Below are positions 18,580-27,222 of a stretch of DNA of 64,000 bases, one piece after another. This DNA comes from Halomontanus rarus (GTDB lineage: Archaea; Halobacteriota; Halobacteria; Halobacteriales; Natrialbaceae), in contig NZ_CP071598.1 of assembly GCF_017357405.1 (NCBI RefSeq), positions 434,001 to 498,000 on the forward strand, in the 5' to 3' direction. The notes beneath the pieces are model-generated. The model did not search any database, was not told the DNA's origin, and saw nothing but the letters and a program-made list of their open reading frames with translations. Each line of letters opens with the position of its first letter. Position 1 is the stretch's first letter. A program made the translations under genes and the position numbers.

Positions 18580-20466
18580 TTACTCCTGACGCGGGATCAG
18601 TTCGGCGTCGGGAATCTTCACCAGATTGAACTCGGCGACGCGGTTGTCGAGCAGTTCGTCGGGAGCGTCGACGTGCCACTCGTTGGCGTTGATCGCGCCG
18701 TAGTCGCCGGCGATGACGCAGCCGTACATCGGCAGCACCTGATTGTACCACCAGGTCAGCCGCTGGAGGTGCTCGTTGTCGCCGGTGAGGTGGAGCTGTT
18801 CGATCTCGTCCATGACGTTGAGCTCCATGGTGTCGCTGGCGTCGGGGTTGCCGATCTCTGCGGGAATTTTCCAATTTCTGTCGGGATAATCAGCGTGGTT
18901 TAGCTGGAGGAACCAGCCCCAGATACCGGTCGTCCACGTCAGGCCCATGATGGAGAACACCGGATGGTTGTCGAAGATGATGTCGTGATCGCCGTTGAAC
19001 CGACCCTCACCGTAGGTCGCCTCGTCGACCGCGTCGAGAGTCACGTCGAATCCGAACTCGTCCAGCTGGTGTCGGACGGAGTCGAGCGCGTCGACCTGAA
19101 CGCTGGTGCTCGACTGCGCCAGCAACACGAGTTCGGCCTGTTCACCCTCCTCGTCGTACCACGCTCCGTCGTCCAGTTCGAAGCCGGCCTCCTGCATGAG
19201 TTCCTCGGCTTGCTCTTGGTTCTGGTCGTAATTGTCGAAGCCGTCGATGTCGATCAGTCCCTCGTCAACCGCGGTCTGGTTGAGGAACGTCGGCGGCAGT
19301 TCGTACAGTTCGTACTCTTCCGGTACCGACGCCCAGATCTGCTCGCGGTCGAGCGCGTAGGCGATCGCGTGACGGACGCGGCGATCCGACGTGACCGGTT
19401 GGTTCGTGGGATCTTCGGCTGGCGATCCTTCCATATCGTAGTTGCCGAAGTTGAACAGAACCGACCAGAGGTGGTCGAAGTCCCGGTTGATCTCGTAGTG
19501 GTCCGGGAGTTGCTGCATGACGTCCGGCGACTCGGGCAGGTTGAGTGAGATCCCGTCGACGGACTCCTCAGAGAGCGCCAGTACCTGGTCTTCGTGGTGC
19601 TCGATGGCGTACTCGGTGAAGTAGATGTTGTCGGCGTTGGGGTGGTTGTCGTACACTTCGGTGACGAAGGTGGTGTCCGTCACTTCCGTCAATTCGAACG
19701 GACCGTTCCCGACCACTTCGTCGAGTTCCGGCGACCACTCTTGAAAGTCCGAGACGACCTGCGTGTCCTCGTCGCTCACGGCATCCTGGAGGTCGTCGCG
19801 CCACTCCCCGAAGGAGGGGTCTCCCACGTCCTCCTTGATCATCAGGGGAGCGTCGGAGAGTTCGTTGACGAGCACCGATTCCAAGGTGTAGTCGTCGTGG
19901 AGGTCGAACCGCATGGTGTAGTCGTCGACGGCCTCGTAGTCAGCGATGTAGCTACTCGCGTCCGAGTCCGGGGACGTGATATCGGAGATCGCGAATCTGA
20001 TGTCTAGGTCCGTCTTCCAGTCGTTGACGGTGAGCGGATCGCCGTTGTGCCACTCCCACTCGTCGCTCAGTTCGATCAGAATTGACTGGTCTTCTTTCTC
20101 CCAGTTGTTCGCGATCACGCCCTGGAACGTATCGTGGCTCTGGTAGTGGACGAGCACCGGGTCATAAATTAGCCCCGGCGGGTCGAAGTTCGCCATCGTC
20201 CCACTGGGGTCGTAGGGATTCCACGTCGCGTTGTTCATCCCGTAGGTCCCACGATGAAGCGCCATGGTAAACCGTTCGTCGACGCGTTCCTCGACCGGGT
20301 CACCGGCACCCGCTCCGGGGTCATCGTTGCCGTTTCCACTCTCGTTTCCGTTCCCGGAGTCGCCTCCGATACACCCTGCGAGTGCACCCGCGCCGCCGAC
20401 GAGCCCACTCTTGAGGGCCATTCGTCGACTAAGCCACTCGGTCTGGCCTCTGCTATTAGCTGGCAT
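18580..20466 (-). CDS. ABC transporter solute-binding lipoprotein, family 5
   Basis: A 628-residue extracellular binding protein of the oligopeptide/dipeptide type, a class that in haloarchaea often binds oligosaccharides. The N-terminus has a twin-arginine motif (SRRMALKSG) and lipobox LAGC followed by a Gly/Asn/Asp linker. The mature domain has the family landmarks NGDPLTVNDW, YEAVDDYTMRFDLHDDYTL, VGNGPFELTEV and RRVRHAIAYALDREQIW. No permease or ATPase gene is adjacent; only permease relics lie at 15.0-15.6 kb. It either works with a distant importer such as that at 42-46 kb, or is an orphan left by rearrangement. It is divergent from the IclR gene at 20698. Confidence 0.85.
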   Translation of the reverse strand: MPANSRGQTEWLSRRMALKSGLVGGAGALAGCIGGDSGNGNESGNGNDDPGAGAGDPVEERVDERFTMALHRGTYGMNNATWNPYDPSGTMANFDPPGLIYDPVLVHYQSHDTFQGVIANNWEKEDQSILIELSDEWEWHNGDPLTVNDWKTDLDIRFAISDITSPDSDASSYIADYEAVDDYTMRFDLHDDYTLESVLVNELSDAPLMIKEDVGDPSFGEWRDDLQDAVSDEDTQVVSDFQEWSPELDEVVGNGPFELTEVTDTTFVTEVYDNHPNADNIYFTEYAIEHHEDQVLALSEESVDGISLNLPESPDVMQQLPDHYEINRDFDHLWSVLFNFGNYDMEGSPAEDPTNQPVTSDRRVRHAIAYALDREQIWASVPEEYELYELPPTFLNQTAVDEGLIDIDGFDNYDQNQEQAEELMQEAGFELDDGAWYDEEGEQAELVLLAQSSTSVQVDALDSVRHQLDEFGFDVTLDAVDEATYGEGRFNGDHDIIFDNHPVFSIMGLTWTTGIWGWFLQLNHADYPDRNWKIPAEIGNPDASDTMELNVMDEIEQLHLTGDNEHLQRLTWWYNQVLPMYGCVIAGDYGAINANEWHVDAPDELLDNRVAEFNLVKIPDAELIPRQE

Positions 20467-20649
20467 CCAATAGACATGGATGTTCGTTTAGTAAATACTT
20501 TTCGACGGTCGCAGCGGTTCGTGTTCAACCAGAGGAAAAGGGAAGAATGTGTATTCTCGAGATCGAAGAGTTCGATGAGAAAGCGAGGTGTGTCCGATAC
20601 CGAATACGTGCTTACTAGGTCGTGTCTCGCGACCGTTGGTCGTGTTTTT

Positions 20650-20666
20650 GTTCGCACTTTGCGAAC
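20650..20666. promoter_or_regulatory. Inverted repeat next to the TATA box of an iclR gene
   Basis: GTTCGCA-CTT-TGCGAAC is a perfect 7-base inverted repeat directly upstream of the TATA-like CCTATATTG at 20668-20676. The placement suits an operator for autoregulation, or for joint control of the divergent binding-protein gene. Confidence 0.5.
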
Positions 20667-20667
20667 G

Positions 20668-20676
20668 CCTATATTG
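20668..20676 (+). promoter_or_regulatory. TATA box of the second iclR gene
   Basis: CCTATATTG lies 22-30 bases before ATG 20698, supporting that start over the much earlier in-frame codon at 20254, which would overlap the divergent gene. Confidence 0.55.
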
Positions 20677-20697
20677 CTGGAACTACTCGAGCCGAGT

Positions 20698-21465
20698 ATG
20701 AAGATCGACGACTTCCCCGAGGAAGGGGCACGAAGCGTCACGACGGTCGAGACCAACTTTCGGCTGCTAGAAGCGTTGCGGAAGTCGGAGGGCGCAGGAG
20801 TAACCGAACTCGCGGACGAACTCTCGCTAACGAAGTCGACCGTCCACAAACACCTGACGACGCTCCGCAAATTGGGATACATCGTCAAGGAGGGAACGAC
20901 CTACCGACTCGGAATCAGTCTCCTCGGGCTCGGGACCGCCGCGCGTTCCCAGCTCCCGTTCTACGAGACCGCCAAAGAACCGCTGGAGAAACTCTCGGAT
21001 ACGACCGACGAGGTTGCGACGCTAGTCGTCCCAGAGCACGGGTACGGCGTGTACGCTTTCAGGGAGGGGCCGGTCGACGACAGGAAAACACACCGACAGG
21101 CCGGAGCTCGGATTCCGCTCCACAGGACAGCGGGCGGAAAGGCGATCCTCGCCTATACGCCCACGGAAATCCGTGATCGGATCTTCCGCCATCGGGATGT
21201 CAAATTCGACAGCGAGGAACGGGATACGCTGGCACGGGAACTTCAAAATATTCGCGATACGCGAACAGCGTACGACCGAGGCGAGTATATCGACGATTGG
21301 TACTGCGTGGCGGTGCCGATCACGGACGCGGACCGGAACGCGGTCGGAGCCGTCACTGTTTCCGGGCCTGCAGACCGAATGGAGGGAAAACTCTCAAGGA
21401 ACGATATTCCGAATCTCATCGGTCACACCGCGAACTCCATCCAAAATCGTCTTCGATCCAACTAA
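20698..21465 (+). CDS. IclR-family transcriptional regulator
   Basis: A 255-residue IclR protein. The helix-turn-helix is at about residues 20-75 (GAGVTELADELSLTKSTVHK, LTTLRKLGYIVKEG) and the ligand domain at about 85-250 (GGKAILAYTPTEIRDRIF, DDWYCVAVPITDADRN, GAVTVSGPADRMEG). It is divergent from the solute-binding-protein gene and followed after 135 bases by a sulfatase-fold gene, so it probably controls one or both. A perfect inverted repeat is at its own promoter, and the shared 22-base palindrome lies directly after its stop codon. Confidence 0.88.
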   Translation: MKIDDFPEEGARSVTTVETNFRLLEALRKSEGAGVTELADELSLTKSTVHKHLTTLRKLGYIVKEGTTYRLGISLLGLGTAARSQLPFYETAKEPLEKLSDTTDEVATLVVPEHGYGVYAFREGPVDDRKTHRQAGARIPLHRTAGGKAILAYTPTEIRDRIFRHRDVKFDSEERDTLARELQNIRDTRTAYDRGEYIDDWYCVAVPITDADRNAVGAVTVSGPADRMEGKLSRNDIPNLIGHTANSIQNRLRSN

Positions 21466-21466
21466 G

Positions 21467-21488
21467 ATTACAACCGTATGGTTGTAAT
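21467..21488. promoter_or_regulatory. Palindromic operator-like site, copy 3 (best match)
   Basis: ATTACAACC, a GTAT spacer, then GGTTGTAAT: perfect 9-base arms. It begins one base after the stop codon of the IclR gene and lies 112 bases before the sulfatase-like gene, whose promoter it probably controls. Confidence 0.75.
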
Positions 21489-21600
21489 CCAATACGAAAC
21501 CGACTATCATAGTTGTACTATTGGATGGACTGATATCGCCCGTTCGTTTCGAATATGCGAACACCGAAGATTGAAATAGCGGTCCGCAAATAAAACGCGT

Positions 21601-23001
21601 ATGTCCACACACGAACCGTCCCCGAACGTTCTCTTGGTGTTAACGCGCCAGCAGCGGTGGGATACTGTAGGCGCATACGGGAACCCGATGGGACTGACGC
21701 CGACGCTCGACGAACTCGCCGCACAGGGGACGCTGTTGAAACAGGCGATAACGCCACAACCGACGTGTAGCGCTGGTAAGGTGAGTATGCTAACGGGCAA
21801 GTATGCGACGGAGGTCGGCGTCTGGCGCGGTTCGCAACCGGTCTTCGATGAGCGCACCCTCGGGCACTACTTCAGCGAAGCCGGATACGACGTCGGATTC
21901 GTCGGCGGGTGGCACCTCGCGGGGACCTTCGACGAACCAGTCCCGCCGGAGAAGCGTGGCGGGTTCGAAGACTTCTGGATCGGCGCGGACTCCGCGGAGT
22001 TCACTACCCGGCCGAACGAGGGAACTCTCTACGACGAGGACGGTACACCGGTCGAATTCGACGGGTACCGGGCCGACGCGTTTACCGATTTTGCGGAGAC
22101 CGCGATCGAGTCACTCGAGGACCCGTTCTGCCTCGTCGTCTCGTATCTCGAACCGCACCACCAGAACGATATGCAGACGTTCGTCGCACCGGACGGATAC
22201 GCGGAGCGACACACCTTGAATCCGTATATCCCCGACGACCTGCAGGGCCGCCCCGGCGATTGGTACGAGGAACTCCCGGACTACTACGGGATGTGTAAGC
22301 GACTCGACGAGTGCGTTTCCCGCCTCCTCAGGACGCTCGAAGACGAGGGGTCCCGCGACGACACGATCGTCGCGTACACGTCGGACCACGGCTGTCACTT
22401 CCGGACGCGACCGGGAGAATACAAACGAACGTGCCACGAATCGGCAGTCCGAGTACCGGCGATCCTCTCCGGGCCGGGGTTCGATACCCGGCGAACGATC
22501 GATCAGGTTCGGTCATTAGTGGACCTCGGTCCGACGCTCCTCGACGCGGCGGGTGTTGCGATTCCCACAGAGATGGACGGCGAAAGTTTTCTTCCGCTCG
22601 CACGGGGCGAGGCCCCCGAACGAGAGGGAGAAGCGTTCATCCAGATCAGCGAAGCCGAGATCGGGCGCGCGGTCCGGACCGACCGGTGGAAATACGCGAT
22701 CTCTGCGCCCTCCGAGAACGGGTGGCGAGCCGGCAGCGGCGATCCGGACAGCAACGTCTACATGGAGCGGTATCTCTACGACCTTCACCGAGACCCCGCC
22801 GAGTCGGTCAACCTCATCGGCCGACACGACTACCAAGACGTCGCGGATTCGTTGCGAGAACGGCTCCGAACGTACCTCCAGGACGTAGAGGGGGCGGATC
22901 CGGAAATCAGAACCTTCGACGTCCCCGGTTACCACGATTTAGCGATGCGAGCAAATCCAGTTCGCTTCGGATACCGCAACCAATCCAGCGGGTTCGAGTG
23001 A
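21601..23001 (+). CDS. Sulfatase-fold protein with atypical active-site residues
   Basis: A 466-residue alkaline-phosphatase/sulfatase superfamily member. The overall fold markers are present: NVLLVLTRQQRWDTVG at the N-terminus, LTGKYATEVG, YTSDHGCHF (metal Asp and His) and YKRTCHESAVRVP. Two key positions look unusual. The first metal-ligand position, normally Asp in TDQQRWD, is Arg16. The formylglycine motif, normally C-x-P-S-R or C-x-A-G-R, reads C56-S-A-G-K60. It may be an altered or inactive sulfatase, or a related phosphohydrolase. No signal peptide is seen. It follows an IclR gene and a palindromic site. Confidence 0.75.
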   Translation: MSTHEPSPNVLLVLTRQQRWDTVGAYGNPMGLTPTLDELAAQGTLLKQAITPQPTCSAGKVSMLTGKYATEVGVWRGSQPVFDERTLGHYFSEAGYDVGFVGGWHLAGTFDEPVPPEKRGGFEDFWIGADSAEFTTRPNEGTLYDEDGTPVEFDGYRADAFTDFAETAIESLEDPFCLVVSYLEPHHQNDMQTFVAPDGYAERHTLNPYIPDDLQGRPGDWYEELPDYYGMCKRLDECVSRLLRTLEDEGSRDDTIVAYTSDHGCHFRTRPGEYKRTCHESAVRVPAILSGPGFDTRRTIDQVRSLVDLGPTLLDAAGVAIPTEMDGESFLPLARGEAPEREGEAFIQISEAEIGRAVRTDRWKYAISAPSENGWRAGSGDPDSNVYMERYLYDLHRDPAESVNLIGRHDYQDVADSLRERLRTYLQDVEGADPEIRTFDVPGYHDLAMRANPVRFGYRNQSSGFE

Positions 23002-23239
23002 ATGGCGTGTTGAAGCGGATATCCCGGAAAATACTCACCGAACCTTCGTTCTCGGCTGTCGTAGTCCCAAATGACGTCTGATGCCGTCGGTCATATCCAG
23101 ATTTCGTTAGAGTGTAGAAATAGGCGGATTTCGCTTTTCTCTCGGGAAGGCCATAGTATAGTCCAGCACCCCCTACAGAAACTAGATTTATATGACCTAT
23201 CGTCCGTTAATGTATTATAGTAGTGTGAAATACATTCAA

Positions 23240-23660
23240 GATGGCTGTTGACGATCGTCTACCCCTCATTCACAAGTTGTGGAACCAGTCGACACACATC
23301 TCAAGGGCGTGAAGCCACCCTCGAGGCGGTTCCGTTCAACGTAGTCAATCTGCCCGCTCGAATTCGGTCAACAGAGTGCAGTTTGATATCCGTAGTCATC
23401 GACGAAAGATGTGGGTCAGAGAGAGCGTACTTCCAGGCCAATCGCTGCACGAACGTGGCAGCTAGATCGATATCTCCTGTCCGAGGATAGTACCGTCGAG
23501 AGTCAGTTCCGACCCGAGTAGTATTTCGATATAGTCCCAAGACCAATTCACGTTTAGAATGGCAGTTGTCTTATCTATAGAGACCCCGTGTCGGCTTCGC
23601 CGTCGGTAGAACTCTTCGAATGTGGATTGGTCACATATCGAGGGTGAGACAGTCACCGCC
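23240..23660 (-). pseudogene. Decayed IS6-family transposase
   Basis: Minus-strand frames give TTAILNVNWSWDYIEILLGS, DIDLAATFVQRLAWKY, and in a shifted frame DYVERNRLEGGF. These line up in order with IS6-type transposase segments but with many substitutions, frameshifts and stops. It is an old relic marking the border between the sugar island and the 23.7-30 kb block. The remaining bases at 23002-23240 show no gene. Confidence 0.55.
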
Positions 23661-23743
23661 GACACTATCGAGACGGCCGCTCGAGACAGTGCCGGTCCAC
23701 GTGTCACGAATACTTATCCGATCAGACGTTCTTTCTGAGAAAG

Positions 23744-24145
23744 ATGGCTGAAAAGGGAGTTCCACCCGAGGTCGAGACGCTATTGACAACCGGTCGGGAG
23801 ATGGCACACGTCGCGACCAGTCACGACGACCGGCCCCACGTCGCCCCGATCTGGTACTACTACGAGGACGAAACGATCGAATTCGTCACCGGCGGACGCA
23901 AGTTGGAGAACATTCGTCGAAACCCGCAGGTGTCGCTGTCCATCGAGAAATCGGAGGACGGCCACGGTCAGTGGCACGTCGTTCTCTTCGGCACCGCGGA
24001 AGTTATCACCGACGAAGACGAACTCTGGGCCGGACGAACGCGGCTGTTCCAACGGTATCGTGATCGCGACCCCACGCTCGAGGAAGACGGCGAACCGCCC
24101 GAAGCGCTCGTTCGCGTCGACATCGCGTCGACGGTCTACGGGTGA
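23744..24145 (+). CDS. Pyridoxamine 5'-phosphate oxidase-fold (split-barrel flavin-binding) protein
   Basis: A 133-residue protein with the FMN-binding split-barrel layout: AHVATSHDDRPHVAPIWYYY, ETIEFVTGGRKLENIRRNPQ, VSLSIEKSED, VVLFGTAEVITDEDE. Such small proteins bind FMN or F420 and reduce or protect against small molecules; the substrate is not predictable. TACTTATCC at 23711-23719 is a TATA-like box 25-33 bases before the start. It converges with the aminotransferase gene and is not part of the sugar operons. Confidence 0.8.
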   Translation: MAEKGVPPEVETLLTTGREMAHVATSHDDRPHVAPIWYYYEDETIEFVTGGRKLENIRRNPQVSLSIEKSEDGHGQWHVVLFGTAEVITDEDELWAGRTRLFQRYRDRDPTLEEDGEPPEALVRVDIASTVYG

Positions 24146-24215
24146 TCGGCGGCCGCTCGGGCTGACGGACGGATCCTCACCTCGAGTCACTCTCCGAATT
24201 GAATCGAGTCCGACG

Positions 24216-25589
24216 TTACCGGGACGCCGCTTCGATCGCGTCGATCAAGATGCCGATCCCCGTCTCGGCCTGTTCTTCGGTCATGACGAGAGGCGGGAGC
24301 AGCCGAACGACGTTGTCGTCCCGTCCGCCGGCCCAGACGAGCACACCGTTCTCGTAGCACGTCGTCCGGACCTCCGCGAGGAGGTCGGGGGCCGGTTCGC
24401 CGTCTTTGTCGACGAGTTCGACGCCGATGAAGAGGCCCTTGCCGCGGACGTCTCCGACGTGCGGGTTGGCCGCCTCGAGTTCGCGAAGACGGTCTTTGAT
24501 CTGAGCACCGAGTTTCGTCGCGTGCTCGAGGAGGTCGTGGTGGCGAACGTATTCGATCGATCGCACCGACGCGCGCATTGCGGGATTGAATCCGCGGAAC
24601 GTTCCGGTGTGACCGCCCGGACCCCACGTATCGAGTTCTTCCGAGTACATCGTCCCGGAGAGCGGCAGCCCGCTGCCGAGCGCCTTGGCCATCGGCATGA
24701 TATCCGGCGTCACGTCGTAGTGGTTCGACCCCCACCACTCGCCCGTCCGACCCATGCCGGTCTGGACTTCGTCGACGATCAGCGGGACGTCGTAGTCGTC
24801 ACAGAGGTCGCGAAGTCCCTGCAGGAACCCGTTCGGCGGGACGACGGTTCCCCCTTCGCCCTGGATCGGTTCGACCCAGATCCCCGCCGGGTTCGACATC
24901 CCACCGTACCGGTCGCCGAGGAGTTCTTTGACCTCCTCCAGCGCGAGTTCGACGATCTCGTCGTCGGACCCCTCTTCGCGGAACGGGTAGGGGTAGCGTG
25001 CGTGTTGCACCTCCGGAAGCAAGGGCGTGTACGGTTTCTTGTACTTCGTATCGGCGGTCAGGCTGAACGCGCCCGAAGTTTCACCGTGGAACGATCCCCG
25101 AAAGGCGATCAGCCCGTTGTTGCCGGTGTTGTACTTCGCGAGTTTGATCGTCGCCTCGATCGCGTCGCTTCCAGTCGGTCCGCCGAAGTTGACGCGATTG
25201 TTCCCCTTCAATCCGGGTGGGGCGATCTCGTCGAGCGTCTCGATCAACTCCAGGCGTGGCTCCGTCGGGAAGTCGAGCGAGTGCGGGAGGGTCTCGAGTT
25301 GCTCGGTGGCCGCTTCGGTCACGTAGGGATTCGCGTGGCCGACGTTCAGCACGCCGATCCCGGCGAAGAAGTCGAGGTAGAGGTTTCCGTCGACGTCTTT
25401 CAACGTTGCTCCACGCCCCTCTTCGAACGCGATCGGAATATCTGTCGGGTAGAGTGCAGCGTTGCTCTCGATGGCCTGTTGTTTGCGGACCAGCTGCCGT
25501 GACTTCGGTCCCGGTGGCGAATCGACGGCCGGTGCCTCGTCGAAATGAAGATCTTCGATCGGCGGTGAATGCATGGGAACGAGTTCCAC
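24216..25589 (-). CDS. Class III aminotransferase (4-aminobutyrate/acetylornithine type)
   Basis: A 457-residue PLP-dependent fold-type I enzyme. Visible motifs are YLDFFAGIGVLNVGH, GSDAIEATIKLAKYNTG (PLP phosphate), AFRGSFHGET, VEPIQGEGG, LIVDEVQTGMGRTG (Asp contacting the PLP ring nitrogen) and MAKALGSGLPLSG, in which the Lys near residue 299 forms the Schiff base. The subfamily with an aspartate aminotransferase-like N-terminus is usually labelled GABA or diaminobutyrate aminotransferase; the true substrate is not clear. A second in-frame ATG lies five codons in (25574). No operon partner is evident. Confidence 0.85.
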   Translation of the reverse strand: MELVPMHSPPIEDLHFDEAPAVDSPPGPKSRQLVRKQQAIESNAALYPTDIPIAFEEGRGATLKDVDGNLYLDFFAGIGVLNVGHANPYVTEAATEQLETLPHSLDFPTEPRLELIETLDEIAPPGLKGNNRVNFGGPTGSDAIEATIKLAKYNTGNNGLIAFRGSFHGETSGAFSLTADTKYKKPYTPLLPEVQHARYPYPFREEGSDDEIVELALEEVKELLGDRYGGMSNPAGIWVEPIQGEGGTVVPPNGFLQGLRDLCDDYDVPLIVDEVQTGMGRTGEWWGSNHYDVTPDIMPMAKALGSGLPLSGTMYSEELDTWGPGGHTGTFRGFNPAMRASVRSIEYVRHHDLLEHATKLGAQIKDRLRELEAANPHVGDVRGKGLFIGVELVDKDGEPAPDLLAEVRTTCYENGVLVWAGGRDDNVVRLLPPLVMTEEQAETGIGILIDAIEAASR

Positions 25590-25865
25590 GCGGGACGGCC
25601 TATGAGTTCGTAAAGCGGAAAATGGGGCTGGGATTGGGTCAATCCCTGATTTCGCAACTACTCTGTAGGGCGGGATACTCTCGCTGATTAAAGATAGGGT
25701 TCAAACCCGGAATCCAGGCCACAATCATCGAGATCGCTCCGTTCGGTATCATTCCGCACCAACTGAATGATTTCACAGAGTCCGTTTCATTCCCAAAAGA
25801 GGGAGCCCGTTCAATTCGCGTCCGTCCTGTGAGGGAGAACAGTGTGACGCGCTCTGTCCGTGATT

Positions 25866-25900
25866 AGATTATACAAAGGCTAGGTTTAGACTAGTCAAAC
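25866..25900 (+). promoter_or_regulatory. Promoter and operator-like palindrome of the multicopper oxidase operon
   Basis: A TATA-like AGATTATAC (25866-25874) is followed by GTTT-A-GACTAGTC-AAAC (25884-25900), in which GACTAGTC is a perfect palindrome with flanking GTTT/AAAC. The repeat falls where transcription should start, as a repressor site would. A metal-responsive (DtxR-like) repressor is plausible given the genes downstream. The remainder of the 25590-25965 gap holds no gene. Confidence 0.45.
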
Positions 25901-25965
25901 TTAAGAGAGAGTGGGTGCAATCATTTAGCAATGACCGAATCACGATTGGTTGTCTGGAGGGGCGA

Positions 25966-27222
25966 ATGCCCGCTGTAGATTACGGGAGAGCAGAAGAGAT
26001 AACGCGAACGCTCGAACGACGACTGGTCGAGCGACTCCAGTCAAATGTAACCGCCACGCGGCGCTCCGTACTCGGCGGTATCGGTGTCGCTGGCAGTGCC
26101 GCGTTTGGCGTCAGTCGAAGCGGAGCGAGCAGCGGAGGGCACGACGATCACGATGGGCACGGCGGACACGGAGTCGTCGGCGAATTCGAGGACGCCGACT
26201 TCGACCCGCACGAATACCTCACAGCGTTCAATACCGGGCGAGATGGCCAGGAGAACGTTCGACAAGACGTCTACGAGGAGGACGGACGAACTGTACGAGA
26301 GTTCGAACTTGCGGCCGTCGACGTCCCGATTACCATTGCTCCCGGGATTGAGTTCGACGCGTGGGCGTTCAACGGGCAGGTCCCAGGGCCGACGCTTCGA
26401 GTAGTGGAAGGCGATCTCATCCGGGTGAAGTTCAGCAATGGAAGTCGCCACGCCCATACGATCCACCCGCATCTTCGAAACCTCGATCCGACGATGGACG
26501 GTGTGCCCCAGAACGGCCCTGGTGCACTCGCACCGGGCGAATCGTTCACCTACGAATGGATCGCCCAGCCGGCGGGGATGCATTTCTACCACTGCCACGC
26601 AATGCCACTCAAGGAACACATCCACCGTGGCCTCTACGGGACGATCATCGTCGATCCAGACCCTGACCGCGTTCGTGAGAATCCACGCGATTACGTGAAC
26701 TACCACGGGCCGATTACCGATGAGTACCGAGACGAACTCGTCGAAGTCGCACGCTCTCGAAATCACGAGTACGCTGAGAACGACGACGTCAACGAGATGG
26801 TGATGATGATGAACGGGTTCGACACGAACTTCGACGGCGACAACGAGGTCTACGCCGCCAACACGCAGGCGTTCGCCTACGGCGTTGGAAGTACCGACGG
26901 GAACGGCAACTGGGAAGCCGGCGAAACCAAGCGCCCGATTCAGATCGACCGAAACCAGCTCCAGCGAGTATACCTCTCGAACGTCATCGAGTTTGATCCC
27001 ATCAACTCGTTCCACACGCATTCGCAGTTCTTCGACTACTATGACCACGGCACGACGCTCCAACCGACGCTCAAGAACGTGGACACGATCATGCAGTGTC
27101 AGGCCCAGCGGGGAATCCTCGAAATCGACTACTCCGATCACGAGCCGGGGCTGTACATGTTCCACGCCCACCAGTCCGAGTTCGCTGAACTCGGCTGGAT
27201 GAGCTTCTTCGAGGTGGTGTAA
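25966..27222 (+). CDS. Multicopper oxidase, Tat-exported
   Basis: A 418-residue cupredoxin-type oxidase. A Tat-like signal at about residues 30-60 (TRRSVLGGIGVAGSAAFGV) is followed by a His-rich linker (GGHDDHDGHGGHG). Copper-ligand motifs are HAHTIHPH, HFYHCHAMPLKEHIHRG (Cys-His pair), NSFHTHSQFF and MFHAHQSEF. The two-domain length recalls nitrite-reductase-like or ferroxidase-like oxidases; a ferroxidase or cuprous oxidase role on the outer face of the membrane fits the ZIP transporter that follows at once. ATG 25966 is preferred because GGAGG sits 6 bases before it. Confidence 0.85.
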   Translation: MPAVDYGRAEEITRTLERRLVERLQSNVTATRRSVLGGIGVAGSAAFGVSRSGASSGGHDDHDGHGGHGVVGEFEDADFDPHEYLTAFNTGRDGQENVRQDVYEEDGRTVREFELAAVDVPITIAPGIEFDAWAFNGQVPGPTLRVVEGDLIRVKFSNGSRHAHTIHPHLRNLDPTMDGVPQNGPGALAPGESFTYEWIAQPAGMHFYHCHAMPLKEHIHRGLYGTIIVDPDPDRVRENPRDYVNYHGPITDEYRDELVEVARSRNHEYAENDDVNEMVMMMNGFDTNFDGDNEVYAANTQAFAYGVGSTDGNGNWEAGETKRPIQIDRNQLQRVYLSNVIEFDPINSFHTHSQFFDYYDHGTTLQPTLKNVDTIMQCQAQRGILEIDYSDHEPGLYMFHAHQSEFAELGWMSFFEVV

